Assembly: GCF_014651815.1 (NCBI RefSeq)
Contig: NZ_BMXP01000011.1
Location: forward strand, 1 to 64,000
DNA length: 64,000 bases
From: Alteromonas halophila
Lineage (GTDB): Bacteria; Pseudomonadota; Gammaproteobacteria; Enterobacterales; Alteromonadaceae
Direction of reading: 5' to 3'
In this document: positions 50,054 to 62,212 of the stretch, one piece after another
Position numbering within the stretch: the first letter of the stretch is position 1
How the letters are laid out: every line of letters starts with the position of its first letter
Notes under the pieces: generated by a model
Told to the model about the DNA's origin: nothing
The model's input: the letters and a program-made list of their open reading frames with translations, nothing else
Database searches by the model: none
Made by a program: the position numbers and the translations under genes

Positions 50054-51676
50054 GTGCAGGAATCGGTTCAGACTTACGACTACATTATAATCGGCGGTGG
50101 TTCGGCGGGCGCAGTGATGGCGGCCCGGCTTAGTGAAAATCCGGCGAATCAGGTGTGTCTGCTTGAGGCTGGCGGCAAAGACAGCAATCCGCTTATTCAT
50201 ATTCCTTTCGGTTTATCCTTACTCAGCCGGTTCGAGGGCATAGGCTGGGGATATTATACTGCGCCACAACAACACCTTTACGACAGAGAGCTGTTCTGGC
50301 CCCGTGGCAAGACACTGGGCGGCAGCAGTTCGGTCAATGCCATGTGCTACATTCGCGGGGAGCGTGCTGATTACGATCACTGGGTAGAGCTAGGCGCCAC
50401 CGGGTGGGGATTTGACGAGGTCTTACCCTATTTTAAGCAAGCAGAAGATTTTGAAGATGGCCATGATGCGTTTCATGGCACAGGCGGGCCGCTACGGGTA
50501 GAAAGTCTGCGACATAAAGAGTCGCTGTCACACGCGTTTGTCAGTGCAGCATCTGAGATTGGCACTGAGATTGTCGAGGATTTCAACCGTGAGGAGCGCG
50601 TGGGACTGGGCTTTTATCATGTCACGCAAAAGAACGGGCAGCGCTGCTCAACGGCCAGGGGATACCTGTCAGGCGCGCTTACGCGCAGTAATCTTACGGT
50701 CATAACCGGCGTATCGGCTGAGCGCATTTTGGTTAAAGACAAGCGGGCGGTTGGGGTTCAGATACGTGAAAAAGGCCGGATCCGGCGCATAAATGCGAAC
50801 AAAGAAGTGATTTTAAGCGGCGGTGCCATTAATTCGCCCAAGCTGCTGATGCTTTCAGGCATAGGCCCTAAAGCGCAGTTGCAGGAGCATGGGATACACG
50901 TACAGCAGGATCTGCCCGGTGTTGGCGAAAACCTGCAGGATCACCTCGATGCCATTGTACAGATGCGCTGTAAGGCGCGCGTGGGCTATGCCGTCGCACT
51001 CAGCGCGATACCTAAATACATCAGGGCGGCGTTCAGTTACCTGTTTGGTCGTCGCGGTCTGCTGTCCTCAAATATTGCCGAGGCAGGCGGCTTCTTACGC
51101 TCGTCCCAGGCCGGTAAACAGCCGGATATTCAGCTGCATTTTCTGCCAGCGATACTGGAGGATCACGGCAGGCGCACGGCGTTCGGCTATGGCTATGGAG
51201 TGCACGTGTGCTGTCTTTATCCAAAGAGCCGGGGACGGATCACACTGCAGAGTAACCATCCCGAAGATCAGCCGCTTATTGATCCCAATTACCTGGATCA
51301 TGAAGACGATATAAAGGTGATGACAGATGGGGTACGCATTGCCCGCAAAATACTGGGCTCAGCGGCGTTTTCAGACTATCAGCCCCACGAGGTTCAGCCG
51401 GGGACAGACGCCCAGGACGATGCGTCGATAGCGGAGTTTTTGAAAGAAAAAGCCGAAACCATTTACCATCCTGTGGGAACCTGCAAAATGGGCGCGCAGG
51501 ATGATGAGATGGCGGTGGTGAATACCCGCTTGCAGGTACGCGGCATTGATGGGCTGCGGGTCGTTGATGCTTCTGTCATGCCCAGTCTTATTGGGGGCAA
51601 TACCAACGCGCCCACCGTAATGATCGCTGAGCGAGCTGTGGCGTTTATTCGTGAGGATGAGGCGCGCCGCGCATAA
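50054..51676 (+). CDS. GMC-family FAD oxidoreductase
   Basis: A 540-residue flavoprotein like choline dehydrogenase/alcohol oxidases. The FAD-binding [19 protein letters not shown] (8-26), [14 protein letters not shown] region, and catalytic HPVGTCKMG with [13 protein letters not shown] near the C terminus are seen. A likely role is oxidation of long-chain alcohols given the lipid neighbourhood; BetA proper would be beside betB/betT, absent here. The GTG at 50054 has AGAGG 8 nt upstream. Its last 32 nt overlap the convergent TetR gene. Confidence 0.88.
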   Translation: MQESVQTYDYIIIGGGSAGAVMAARLSENPANQVCLLEAGGKDSNPLIHIPFGLSLLSRFEGIGWGYYTAPQQHLYDRELFWPRGKTLGGSSSVNAMCYIRGERADYDHWVELGATGWGFDEVLPYFKQAEDFEDGHDAFHGTGGPLRVESLRHKESLSHAFVSAASEIGTEIVEDFNREERVGLGFYHVTQKNGQRCSTARGYLSGALTRSNLTVITGVSAERILVKDKRAVGVQIREKGRIRRINANKEVILSGGAINSPKLLMLSGIGPKAQLQEHGIHVQQDLPGVGENLQDHLDAIVQMRCKARVGYAVALSAIPKYIRAAFSYLFGRRGLLSSNIAEAGGFLRSSQAGKQPDIQLHFLPAILEDHGRRTAFGYGYGVHVCCLYPKSRGRITLQSNHPEDQPLIDPNYLDHEDDIKVMTDGVRIARKILGSAAFSDYQPHEVQPGTDAQDDASIAEFLKEKAETIYHPVGTCKMGAQDDEMAVVNTRLQVRGIDGLRVVDASVMPSLIGGNTNAPTVMIAERAVAFIREDEARRA

Positions 51677-52262
51677 ATACATCCGCTGCACAGTCGCACA
51701 TGTCATCAATATGACTCTGATCGGCGTAAATGCCGTCAATCAGCAGCCGGGCTATGCCGTGCAGCGTGCCCCAGGTAACCTGCGCCAGGCGCAGCGGATC
51801 CTGCTGCTGAGGCAATAACCCCTGAGCTTGCCAGTAGCGTGTCATTTCTACCTGAAACTGAAAGCACGGGTAGGCCACACTTTTCAAATCGTCGGTGGCG
51901 CTGTTGCTTTGCCAGATAGGCCGGCCAAACATCAGTTCGTACAATTCCGGGTTGCCTGCCGCAAAGCCAATATAACGATGAATAAATGTTCTGAAGCGCT
52001 GTCGGGCGGACAGTTCAGTATTATCAAAAATCTCCCGGGCAACCTGTTGCCACTGCGTAAAGCCTTCTGCCGCAATGGCACTTAACAGGGCACTCTTATC
52101 CTTAAAATGGTGATAAGGCGCAGTACGCGATACACCGGCATCTTCAGCCAGCTTGCGCAGGGAAAGACTACCTACACCGTGCTCGGCAATGCGCGAGCGG
52201 GCCGTGTTAATCAGGGTCTGGCGTAAGTCGCCGTGATGATATGACTGTGAAACCTGCGCCAT
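51645..52262 (-). CDS. TetR-family regulator with WHG-type C terminus
   Basis: A 205-residue TetR protein. The helix-turn-helix is in SLRKLAEDAGVSRTAPYHHFKDKSALLSAIAAEGF (about 34-68), and the C-terminal domain has YELMFGRP and VTWGTLHGIARLL, typical of the WHG-type (TetR_C_13). It is divergent from a crotonase and fadH, with two matching operators between. I infer that it represses those genes and responds to an unsaturated or modified acyl-CoA. Confidence 0.88.
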   Translation of the reverse strand: MAQVSQSYHHGDLRQTLINTARSRIAEHGVGSLSLRKLAEDAGVSRTAPYHHFKDKSALLSAIAAEGFTQWQQVAREIFDNTELSARQRFRTFIHRYIGFAAGNPELYELMFGRPIWQSNSATDDLKSVAYPCFQFQVEMTRYWQAQGLLPQQQDPLRLAQVTWGTLHGIARLLIDGIYADQSHIDDMCDCAADVFMRGAPHPHE

Positions 52263-52290
52263 CGTTACCTCAAACTTTTTACTTCATATC

Positions 52291-52330
52291 TTGACAGTGT
52301 CAACATACGCTTTTATCTTGACACTGTCCA
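52291..52330. promoter_or_regulatory. Twin TetR-type operators in the TetR/crotonase divergent region
   Basis: TTGACAGTGTCAA (52291-52303, a perfect 13-bp palindrome) and TTGACACTGTCCA (52318-52330, imperfect) are separated by 27 bp centre to centre. Each begins TTGACA and could double as a -35 element. They lie 28-68 nt before the crotonase ATG. Confidence 0.75.
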
Positions 52331-52358
52331 GTTTGCAGAATTGTTAATGGAGAGGCCG

Positions 52359-55300
<2,942 letters not shown>

Positions 55301-55321
55301 TTGGCATTTTCAAAACAGGCG

Positions 55322-55339
55322 GGCAGCCGCAAGGCTGCC
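55322..55339. terminator. Hairpin after fadH
   Basis: GGCAGCC, loop GCAA, GGCTGCC; followed by TGTATTCTT, a weak T tract. It may serve both convergent genes. Confidence 0.55.
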
Positions 55340-55346
55340 TGTATTC

Positions 55347-55907
55347 TTAAACAGTTTGACGGGCCTGTTCACCTTTACTGAATTCATCAATAATGGCCTG
55401 GCAAAAGGCGGGCAAGTCATCCGGGTTACGGCTGGTGATAAGGCCCTGATCGATCACGACTTCCTGGTCATCCCACAATGCGCCGGCGTTCAGTAAGTCG
55501 GTTTTTATACTGGGGAATGAGGTCACATTTCTGTTTTTTACCACATTCGCTTCAATCAGTGTCCAGGGGGCGTGGCAGATAGCGGCCACCGGTTTATGTT
55601 TGCTAAAGAAGTCACGAACAAACTGCATGGCCTCGCAGGACATTCTTAAGCTGTCGGGGTTGGCAACGCCGCCCGGTAGTATCAGGCCGTCATAGTCCTG
55701 CGCAGACACATCAGACACGGCGTTATTTGCATCGACCATCTCGCCTTTCTCGTCATGGTTCATGCCTTGTATTGGCTTGCCATCCAGGCTGATGATATGC
55801 ACCAGTGCCCCCGCTTTTCGTACTGCCTCGACCGGCTCAGACAGTTCACTTTGTTCAAAGCCATGGGTGGCGAGCACTGCGACAGACTTTCCGGTTAGCT
55901 TACTCAT
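55347..55907 (-). CDS. PfpI/DJ-1-family protein (YhbO-like)
   Basis: A 186-residue class I glutamine-amidotransferase-like protein. The nucleophile Cys is in VAAICHAPWTLIEANVVKNR, and Glu in ATHGFEQSELSEPVEA. Members include stress chaperone/deglycase and protease-like proteins. Known E. coli relatives (YhbO) are stress-induced. Confidence 0.88.
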   Translation of the reverse strand: MSKLTGKSVAVLATHGFEQSELSEPVEAVRKAGALVHIISLDGKPIQGMNHDEKGEMVDANNAVSDVSAQDYDGLILPGGVANPDSLRMSCEAMQFVRDFFSKHKPVAAICHAPWTLIEANVVKNRNVTSFPSIKTDLLNAGALWDDQEVVIDQGLITSRNPDDLPAFCQAIIDEFSKGEQARQTV

Positions 55908-55958
55908 GATGACTCCGCTTATTGCTGTATGTGCGCGTTTATACGTGAGACTACACGT

Positions 55959-57047
55959 TTAGTTTGGCTTAAGCGGAGAAAGTGTCAGTGCCGCTTTTTG
56001 CTGATCGATACCAAAATGGTAGCCACGCAGTACATTCATTCCCAGCAGTCCATCGGCGTTGGGTAACACCGACGGCGGCAGAACCAGAACAGGCGTATCT
56101 TCAATGCGCAGCGGCCCGAACGTCAACACGGGTACTTCGTACATGGCCGCCCGGATCCTGCCCGCTGCGGTATTGACCGTGAAATTGCCAATAAATGGTA
56201 GTGCGCTGCGGCGTTTTAGTGCTTTGTACAGCGAATCGGTAATGGCGGTCGTACTGGCTCCCGTGTCAAACAGCAACCGGGCTGGGACACTGGCAAACCG
56301 CACATGTGCAAAGTACTGATCGCGCCCTCGCTCCAGTGCAATGGTAATCGCTTCTGATGACGTACTATCCGAAGCCCTGGTATCGGCGGTGTCTTCAGAC
56401 GCAGGCACCGTGACAAGTAGTCCCCTGATCCGGCTTACAGCGGGATCCGTTGCCGGCAAAGCCGCCAGTACATCTTCGGTGAGTGTCGGTTTTTGCTGCT
56501 GTGCATACGCTTCGGCCAGCCAGCGTGCGTACTGGTAATCCGTCGGCATGCGCTGAAATAGTGGCTCCATAAATTGTGCCAGCAATGACCAGTTTGCATT
56601 CTGACGAAGCTGGGAGGCGGCGTTACTTGTCAGTGACGTAATACGCGCATTTACCTTGTCATGTACCTCAGCAGCAAGCGGCAGATCCAGCAGCGTGTAG
56701 TAATGGAGAATGGCCTCGGACAGTGGCTCCGTTTGCAGTACCAGTTCGGCTTCCAGCAATAGCATCTCCGCATCCAGCGGACTGGCTTTCAGCGCCCGGT
56801 TTAGTGCCTCTTTAAGGCGTTCATACTGGCCCGATTCGAGCCACTGACGGTACTCACTAAGCCGGTTCGGAGCAGGGGCTGTTGGGGGGGCAGCCTCAGT
56901 CGGAGCCGGGCTGACAGGCGGATTTTCCTGTCTGATGTAAGAGTGGCCATCGGTCCGTGTTTCGACCGGCGCGGATGCCTGCTTTTGCCACAGATAAACA
57001 TTCAGCGCAACGGAGAGTAACAGCAATACACTTAGCAGGCCTCGCAT
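55959..57047 (-). CDS. Membrane-anchored retropepsin-like aspartic protease
   Basis: A 362-residue protein. An uncleaved N-terminal anchor (LLSVLLLLSVALNVYLW, 4-20) is followed by a Pro/Ala linker (43-62), a helical TPR-like section (about 65-205), and a C-terminal aspartic-protease domain with Asp261 in LLFDTGASTTAIT and the second-half strand DGLLGMNVLRGY. The active form would be a homodimer, in the periplasm. Bacterial members of the family are poorly studied. Confidence 0.8.
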   Translation of the reverse strand: MRGLLSVLLLLSVALNVYLWQKQASAPVETRTDGHSYIRQENPPVSPAPTEAAPPTAPAPNRLSEYRQWLESGQYERLKEALNRALKASPLDAEMLLLEAELVLQTEPLSEAILHYYTLLDLPLAAEVHDKVNARITSLTSNAASQLRQNANWSLLAQFMEPLFQRMPTDYQYARWLAEAYAQQQKPTLTEDVLAALPATDPAVSRIRGLLVTVPASEDTADTRASDSTSSEAITIALERGRDQYFAHVRFASVPARLLFDTGASTTAITDSLYKALKRRSALPFIGNFTVNTAAGRIRAAMYEVPVLTFGPLRIEDTPVLVLPPSVLPNADGLLGMNVLRGYHFGIDQQKAALTLSPLKPN

Positions 57048-57065
57048 GCGGCCTCCGATTTGCGT

Positions 57066-57518
57066 TCACGCCTGCTCAGAGACACAGGCAGCCCCATAAC
57101 AGGTTTTAAATGCCTGCGGCATCCGTTTCGGCACACCGGTAGACAGACTGACACAGATAAACCGGGTCTGCGCTTCGAACACGGTTTTTTCGCGGCGTGT
57201 GCAAATAAACTGAAACTGCCGGGTCAGTGAGAGCTTGTTATCGCAGTCAATGATCCAGGTTGCACAAATCAGCGTGTCATCGAGGTGTGCAGGCTGCAGG
57301 TACTCCAGTTCGTGGCGGCGAATTACCATAGCACGGTCACAGGCCTGATAATCTTCAAAACGCAGCCCCAGTGCATTGGAATGGGCCCAGGCCAGCTTTT
57401 CAAGCTGGCTCAGGTAAGCCACGTTGTTCACATGGTTATAGTGATCCAGGTGCGCCTGCGTGATTTGCCACGTCTGGGTAAAAGGAGCAGGGCGTCGCCA
57501 GGGTAACGAGTCAGACAT
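57066..57518 (-). CDS. Hotdog-fold acyl-CoA thioesterase
   Basis: A 150-residue 4HBT-type protein. It has QITQAHLDHYNHVNNVAYLSQLEKLAW with the Asp of this family, and YLQPAHLDDTLICATWI. It probably hydrolyses acyl-CoA. The ATG at 57518 overlaps the end of the upstream gene by 8 nt. Confidence 0.82.
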   Translation of the reverse strand: MSDSLPWRRPAPFTQTWQITQAHLDHYNHVNNVAYLSQLEKLAWAHSNALGLRFEDYQACDRAMVIRRHELEYLQPAHLDDTLICATWIIDCDNKLSLTRQFQFICTRREKTVFEAQTRFICVSLSTGVPKRMPQAFKTCYGAACVSEQA

Positions 57519-58230
57519 GGGGCAGAGGATTGTCCTTAGTGATATCGCGGCGCGGATCAAGCAGCGCTTCCATCAGCACGCGCTCCCGGCGCATGACCGG
57601 ATCGATAAAGCTGTGCACATCGCCGATTGCGTGAAATGCATTATAGCCACGCTCGAGAAATTCGTGCAACGTCAGCAAGCCGGCCAGTTTGGCAGGTCGC
57701 CGGGCAAATTTTATCAGCATACCAATGCCACGGATATTAATGACATCGGCCAGCTCCCCACCCAGGTGTTCGATAAGGGCGATCTGCTGTTCACGTTTAT
57801 CCCGCTCACCGACCTCACGGTAGGCGCAGGCATAGGTTTCGCGGTTAATGACCGGTTGGTTTTCGCCAGGCTGTGCAGCTGCCAGAGACTGGCACACCTT
57901 CATATCCAGATCGTAGGATAACGCGTTAAGTGCCAGTGCATCGTCAAGTGCGCGCAGGGCTTTGTCAGGTAATACTTTGGCTAGCTTAGGAATGACCCTG
58001 GCTAAATCAGCGTCCCGTTGAGAAAAGTCTTTGGGCCCGTAAAGCTCATCGACGAAAAACGCCATAGCCTGCTGATAATGCGGCTGGCTTGCCAGGTCAT
58101 GATGGCTGGCCAGCAGTCGCTGACATTGCCATTCCTGCAACTGTGCAATGGCACCAGATAATCCCATGCGTTCGACAAGGTCGCGGTACGCATTGACCTG
58201 ATGGAGATGTTTTATAATAGCGTCTGACAC
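57511..58230 (-). CDS. Conserved protein of unknown function
   Basis: A 239-residue, mainly helical soluble protein. The motif FFVDELYGPKDFSQRDADLARVIPKL (about 60-85) and HEFLERGYNAFHAIGDVHSFI near the C terminus are distinctive; I recall such proteins in gammaproteobacteria beside thioesterases but know no function. The GTG at 58230 has GGAGACAAC upstream; an ATG at 58266 lacks a ribosome-binding site. Confidence 0.7.
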   Translation of the reverse strand: MSDAIIKHLHQVNAYRDLVERMGLSGAIAQLQEWQCQRLLASHHDLASQPHYQQAMAFFVDELYGPKDFSQRDADLARVIPKLAKVLPDKALRALDDALALNALSYDLDMKVCQSLAAAQPGENQPVINRETYACAYREVGERDKREQQIALIEHLGGELADVINIRGIGMLIKFARRPAKLAGLLTLHEFLERGYNAFHAIGDVHSFIDPVMRRERVLMEALLDPRRDITKDNPLPHV

Positions 58231-58384
58231 GTTGTCTCCGGTGCACGCCGTAGCGTGTGTTCGCATTTTTTAGCAGCTTGACCTAAGCGACGCGCAGTTT
58301 CAAGCAGGGCTGTGCCATTCGCACCGGCGCGGGGAATTTGCTAAACTTCGCGACTTTTAAGCGGTAAGAGTAAGTAAGGCACAC

Positions 58385-58942
58385 GTGAACAGGCTTGACG
58401 ACAACCTGCGGGAAGCTAAGCAGGTCGATACCCTCATCGACGCGTTTGAACAGGCATTTTTCCCACGTTACAACACGCGCCTGGTGCGGGGCGATGATGA
58501 ACCTGTCTATCTGCCTGCAAACGATGTCTGCGCTTTTCATAAGATTGTGTTTGCCCATGGCTTTTTCGCCAGTGCTTTGCATGAACTGGCACACTGGTGT
58601 ATTGCCGGTAAAGCGCGGCGTCTCCAGGAAGATTATGGTTACTGGTATTGCCCGGACGGTCGCGATGAACAGGCACAGCGCATGTTTGAGAAAGTAGAGG
58701 TAAAGCCTCAGGCACTAGAGAAAGCATTCAGTATTGCCTGTCAGCGTGCGTTTCAGGTCAGTACCGATAACCTTCATGGTGCTGAGCCTGACAGAGCGGC
58801 GTTTACTCAGGCAGTTGACAGGCAGTACTATCACTACTGTGAAAAGGGCTTTCCGGCGCGGGCCGCGCAGCTCATTAACGTACTGGCGCAGACGTTTGGT
58901 GGCGAGGATGCCGCCGCTCAGGCGCAAAAGCAGGTCGCATAA
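58385..58942 (+). CDS. epmC: Elongation factor P hydroxylase
   Basis: A 185-residue protein of the EpmC (YfcM) family, which hydroxylates the beta-lysylated lysine of EF-P. The metal-binding motif SALHELAHWC is near 68-77, with Glu and His further on (YWYCPDGRDEQAQRMFEKVEVKPQALE). The start is GTG. It overlaps the next gene by 1 nt. As in E. coli, yfcL lies close (two genes downstream here). Confidence 0.9.
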   Translation: MNRLDDNLREAKQVDTLIDAFEQAFFPRYNTRLVRGDDEPVYLPANDVCAFHKIVFAHGFFASALHELAHWCIAGKARRLQEDYGYWYCPDGRDEQAQRMFEKVEVKPQALEKAFSIACQRAFQVSTDNLHGAEPDRAAFTQAVDRQYYHYCEKGFPARAAQLINVLAQTFGGEDAAAQAQKQVA

Positions 58943-60081
58943 TGCTGGAAAAAGTGCAGCAAAAAGTATTCAGGCTGGGGCTGATTGTTAATCCGTTCGC
59001 CGGTATCGGCGGCGCGCTGGCTTTGAAAGGCAGCGACGGTGCCGATATTCGTGAAAAAGCCCTGGCTATGGGCGCAGAAAAGCAGGCCAATCAGAAAATG
59101 GCCCGGGCGCTGGCCAGTTTGCAGTCGGTCTCGGCGCCGTTTCATATTTATACCGCCAGTGGTGACATGGGCAGCAGTGTGTGCGCGCAATTGGCACTGC
59201 CGTATACCGAGGTCTATCAGACCAGCGGCCAGACCGAAGCAACCCATACTCAGGCTGCCGCCAGTGCGATGCTGGAAGAGGGCGTTGATTTATTGCTATT
59301 TGCCGGGGGCGATGGCACCGCCCGAAACCTGTGTGAGGTGGTGGCAGAGCAGGTCCCGGTGCTGGGTGTTCCGGCCGGTTGTAAAATTCATTCTGGCGTT
59401 TATGCAGTTACGCCGTCGGCAGCCGGTGAGGTGCTGGCGATGATGATCAAAGGCGAACTGGTCAGCGAGGTTGACGCCGAAGTGCGGGATATTGATGAAG
59501 CGGCATTTCGTGACGGTAAGGTCATTGCCCGTCAGTTCGGTGAAATGCGGGTGCCCGAAGCGCTGAATTATATTCAGGCAGTAAAAATGGGCGGCCGGGA
59601 AGATGATCAACTGGTTCAGGAAGACATTGCCGCGTATCTCACCGAAATGATGGATGATGAGCCAGATACACTGTTCGTTATGGGATCAGGCTCCACCGTT
59701 AATACGGTTATGGCGCACCAGGACCTGGCTAACACGCTGTTAGGTGTCGATGTCGTGAAAAACGGCGAAGTGATTGCCACCGATGTTACTGCCAGGCAGT
59801 TACAATCGCTGATTGACGGTCAGCCGGCAAAAATTGTGGTCACGGTCATTGGCGGACAGGGCCATATCTTCGGGCGTGGCAATCAGCAACTCAGCCCGGC
59901 TGTCATCCGTCAGGTTGGCAGGCAGAACCTCATTATTATTGCCACCAAGCAAAAGCTTCAGGCATTGTCCTCGCGGCCACTGATTATTGATACCGGTGAT
60001 GCTGAACTGGATGCTGAACTTGCCGGTACCGTTTCTGTGATCACCGGATACCGCGACCGGGTGCTATACCCGGCCCGTTAA
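58942..60081 (+). CDS. ATP-NAD kinase-family protein
   Basis: A 379-residue protein of the NAD-kinase/AcoX-like group. The GGDGT motif is at LFAGGDGTARN near 118, and LIVNPFAGIGG at the start. The NAD-kinase-like nucleotide-binding loop VLGVPAGCKIHSGVYAV follows. It is longer than NadK (about 290), so it is not the housekeeping NAD kinase. Substrate is unknown. Confidence 0.85.
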   Translation: MLEKVQQKVFRLGLIVNPFAGIGGALALKGSDGADIREKALAMGAEKQANQKMARALASLQSVSAPFHIYTASGDMGSSVCAQLALPYTEVYQTSGQTEATHTQAAASAMLEEGVDLLLFAGGDGTARNLCEVVAEQVPVLGVPAGCKIHSGVYAVTPSAAGEVLAMMIKGELVSEVDAEVRDIDEAAFRDGKVIARQFGEMRVPEALNYIQAVKMGGREDDQLVQEDIAAYLTEMMDDEPDTLFVMGSGSTVNTVMAHQDLANTLLGVDVVKNGEVIATDVTARQLQSLIDGQPAKIVVTVIGGQGHIFGRGNQQLSPAVIRQVGRQNLIIIATKQKLQALSSRPLIIDTGDAELDAELAGTVSVITGYRDRVLYPAR

Positions 60082-60105
60082 CCAACAACAAGATAGGAGA
60101 GCATT

Positions 60106-60387
60106 GTGCACGCAGCACCTCAGTCGCTGATTGACGAAATCACAAAAATCGAAGCGCAACTGGACGACGTCGTTAATCATGGCAGTGACGATGATTTATT
60201 TATTGCCAGTTATCTGCAGGGGCATTTTATGGTTGTCGCGCGCCCCCTGGAAGTCGAGACTGACGCCAGTGTTGAGGATTTAGATGAAGGTATGCGCAAA
60301 AGCTTTACGACGGCGTTCAGAAACCGGGAACTGGAGGAAGCCGATCAGGACAAGGTGCTGGCACTGTGGCAGCGGCTGCGCGGCTAG
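60106..60387 (+). CDS. yfcL: YfcL-family protein
   Basis: A 93-residue acidic protein with the pattern LFIASYLQGHFMVVARPLE and FTTAFRNRELEEADQDKVLALWQRL seen in YfcL. Function is unknown. The start is GTG after GGAGAG. It follows the ATP-NAD-kinase-like gene by 24 nt, probably in the same transcript as epmC. Confidence 0.85.
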   Translation: MHAAPQSLIDEITKIEAQLDDVVNHGSDDDLFIASYLQGHFMVVARPLEVETDASVEDLDEGMRKSFTTAFRNRELEEADQDKVLALWQRLRG

Positions 60388-60813
60388 TGCGCAGGCGTGA
60401 ATCGCAGCGCGCCAACACTATCGCCCGCAGAATTCGCAACCACGTGGCCTCCCAGACGCGCAGAATTATCATCTGAGCGCAAATTGCCTTCAGGCAGGCT
60501 GTCAGCCAGACACCTGCTCAACGATGGATTTTTGACTTACCCCGTCAGGTTTGCCAGGGACCGCCTTGATCAGGCACCTGGCTGAGCGCCTCAGCGACGG
60601 TTATCTTATTTGCATCTCCACTACCAAATTATGTCGCGAAAACGGCAAAATCCGATAGGTTGCCCGGCAGAGCATTGCCGGTTTGCGCAGTACGCGCGTC
60701 AATAAACGGGCGTTGTAGCGTTGGTGTGTTTATTGCAGAAGGCTCTGTCAGAACTGCAGGGCTGATGTTTTCCGTCAGGTCCCCGGAAACGATTTATCTA
60801 TAAGGGTGATTAC
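60388..60813. other. 426-bp intergenic region before the FlgO cluster
   Basis: No convincing gene; a GTG-opened 62-codon frame at 60397-60585 lacks a ribosome-binding site and any protein-like features. An inverted repeat CCGGCA/TGCCGG lies at 60664-60681. I could not assign a promoter or a sigma-54/sigma-28 motif with the correct spacing. Confidence 0.5.
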
Positions 60814-61461
60814 ATGCGTTACCTCCTGTCAAGCGATGGCAAGTGTCATCGACCACATTGTATGTGGGCTGTGTTGTTCCTGATTGTGGCAGGCCTCTTT
60901 GGTTGTCAGAGTGATACGGTAAGTGATCAGCAGCGGGCACAGGCAGAGTTGGTCAGTCAGTCGCCGCTGGGCAATGTTGAGTATCACACCTATGTGCTGG
61001 CCAACGAGTTGTTCGACGGATTACGGCCAAACGGTCAGTCACGTTATGCAGTAACAGGCTTTGTCCCTGCCGATACAATGGCCTACAACGGCAACAACCA
61101 GCATCCTTTAATGATGCTGGGCCATCAGCTTGAGCAGGGACTGATTACCGAAGCCACAAAACGCGGATTTACCACTCAAGAGTTCAAACTTACGAACGAT
61201 ATTATTATAGGGGATGACAACGATCGGGTGCTGTCCCGGGATATCGCTCAGCTCTCCAGTGTTGAGCGCGTCGATTTTTATGTTACTGGTACCCTGGTTT
61301 ATCAGCAGTCAGGGGCGATGGTCAACGCACGCATCATTAACGTGCGCAGTAAAGAAGTCGTTGCGGCGGCGACACGATTTTTCCCTGGTGAGCTGTTCTG
61401 GGAAAATGAACAGGTCACTCACCGCAACGGACAGTTATACCGAACAGAAGGTAAGAGGTAA
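60814..61461 (+). CDS. FlgO-domain lipoprotein 1
   Basis: A 215-residue lipoprotein. The signal MWAVLFLIVAGLFGC (residues 17-31, lipobox LFGC) follows a 16-residue positively charged lead. The mature domain has YHTYVLANELFDGL, RYAVTGFVPADT, VLSRDIAQL, and YVTGTLVYQQSGAMVNARIINVRSKEVVAAA, the pattern of the FlgO outer-membrane lipoprotein family of vibrios. AAGGG precedes the ATG at 60814; an internal ATG (60862) is possible. It starts a tandem of three paralogues. Confidence 0.82.
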   Translation: MRYLLSSDGKCHRPHCMWAVLFLIVAGLFGCQSDTVSDQQRAQAELVSQSPLGNVEYHTYVLANELFDGLRPNGQSRYAVTGFVPADTMAYNGNNQHPLMMLGHQLEQGLITEATKRGFTTQEFKLTNDIIIGDDNDRVLSRDIAQLSSVERVDFYVTGTLVYQQSGAMVNARIINVRSKEVVAAATRFFPGELFWENEQVTHRNGQLYRTEGKR

Positions 61462-61466
61462 TGGTT

Positions 61467-62207
61467 ATGAATATTCGCCAGTCAATGCTGGTCCTGGTAG
61501 TGGGAAGTCTGTCTCTGACTGCCTGCTCTTCCATGGAGTCGGACAATCAGGCGCAGCAGGACACGCGCTCACGTATGAACGTGGTGGATATTAAAGCCAG
61601 TGATCGCGCGCCAGCCCAGATATCCCGCGACGAAGCTGACCGTGTAGACAGCTTTGGTGCTATTGGCCGGCCACAGCTTTACAGCAGTGTGCAGGGCGCC
61701 TATAAAGGTAAGCCGCTGAATAAGCACGTGGGCGACTATGTGAAAAACCTGGCCCAGGATCTCATTGCCAACATGGAATACGTGTCGGATAAAACGCCGG
61801 TGGGTGTCACCCACTTCGCACTGCTTGACTCTGACCTGCAGCAAACCAATCTGCTGGGACGCCAGATGGCTGAATCATTTATGCATGAGCTGCATAAGTT
61901 CCGTATTCCGGTGATCGACTTTAAAGCCACTGACTATATTCGTATCACTGAACAGGGCGACTATGTGCTGTCCCGTGATTATCTGGAATTAAACAGCAGC
62001 CTGCCCATTGAGTATGTGCTGACGGGCACGATGACCAAACATCAGGGCGGGGTACTGGTGAACGCCCGCATTCTGGGCATGGAATCCCGCGCCGTGGTTG
62101 CCAGTGCTCAGACGCTGGTTCCCTTTTATGTGGTCGATGCGCTCATACCCAGTGATGGCAGTCAGCGCGATGGCACCCGTGATGGTGTAACCCTGAGCAA
62201 AGGATAA
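61467..62207 (+). CDS. FlgO-domain lipoprotein 2
   Basis: A 246-residue lipoprotein. Signal MNIRQSMLVLVVGSLSLTAC with lipobox LTAC. The domain repeats VGDYVKNLAQDLI, THFALLDSDLQQTNLLGRQMAESFMHEL, VLSRDYLELNSSLPIEYVLTGTMTKHQGGVLVNARILGMESRAVVASA. ATG 61467 has AGAGG 8 nt upstream, whereas ATG 61461 is only 2 nt from it. It starts 5 nt after gene 1. Confidence 0.88.
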   Translation: MNIRQSMLVLVVGSLSLTACSSMESDNQAQQDTRSRMNVVDIKASDRAPAQISRDEADRVDSFGAIGRPQLYSSVQGAYKGKPLNKHVGDYVKNLAQDLIANMEYVSDKTPVGVTHFALLDSDLQQTNLLGRQMAESFMHELHKFRIPVIDFKATDYIRITEQGDYVLSRDYLELNSSLPIEYVLTGTMTKHQGGVLVNARILGMESRAVVASAQTLVPFYVVDALIPSDGSQRDGTRDGVTLSKG

Positions 62208-62212
62208 ACCCA

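Noticed and set aside
60397..60585. 62-codon open frame after yfcL
   Set aside because: GTG start, no ribosome-binding site, Arg/Pro-rich, no plausible fold; judged spurious.
60664..60681. Sigma-54-like element (GGCA...TTGC) before the FlgO genes
   Set aside because: The spacing between GGCA and TTGC is 5 nt, one short of the required 6, and the sequence is better explained as a hairpin.
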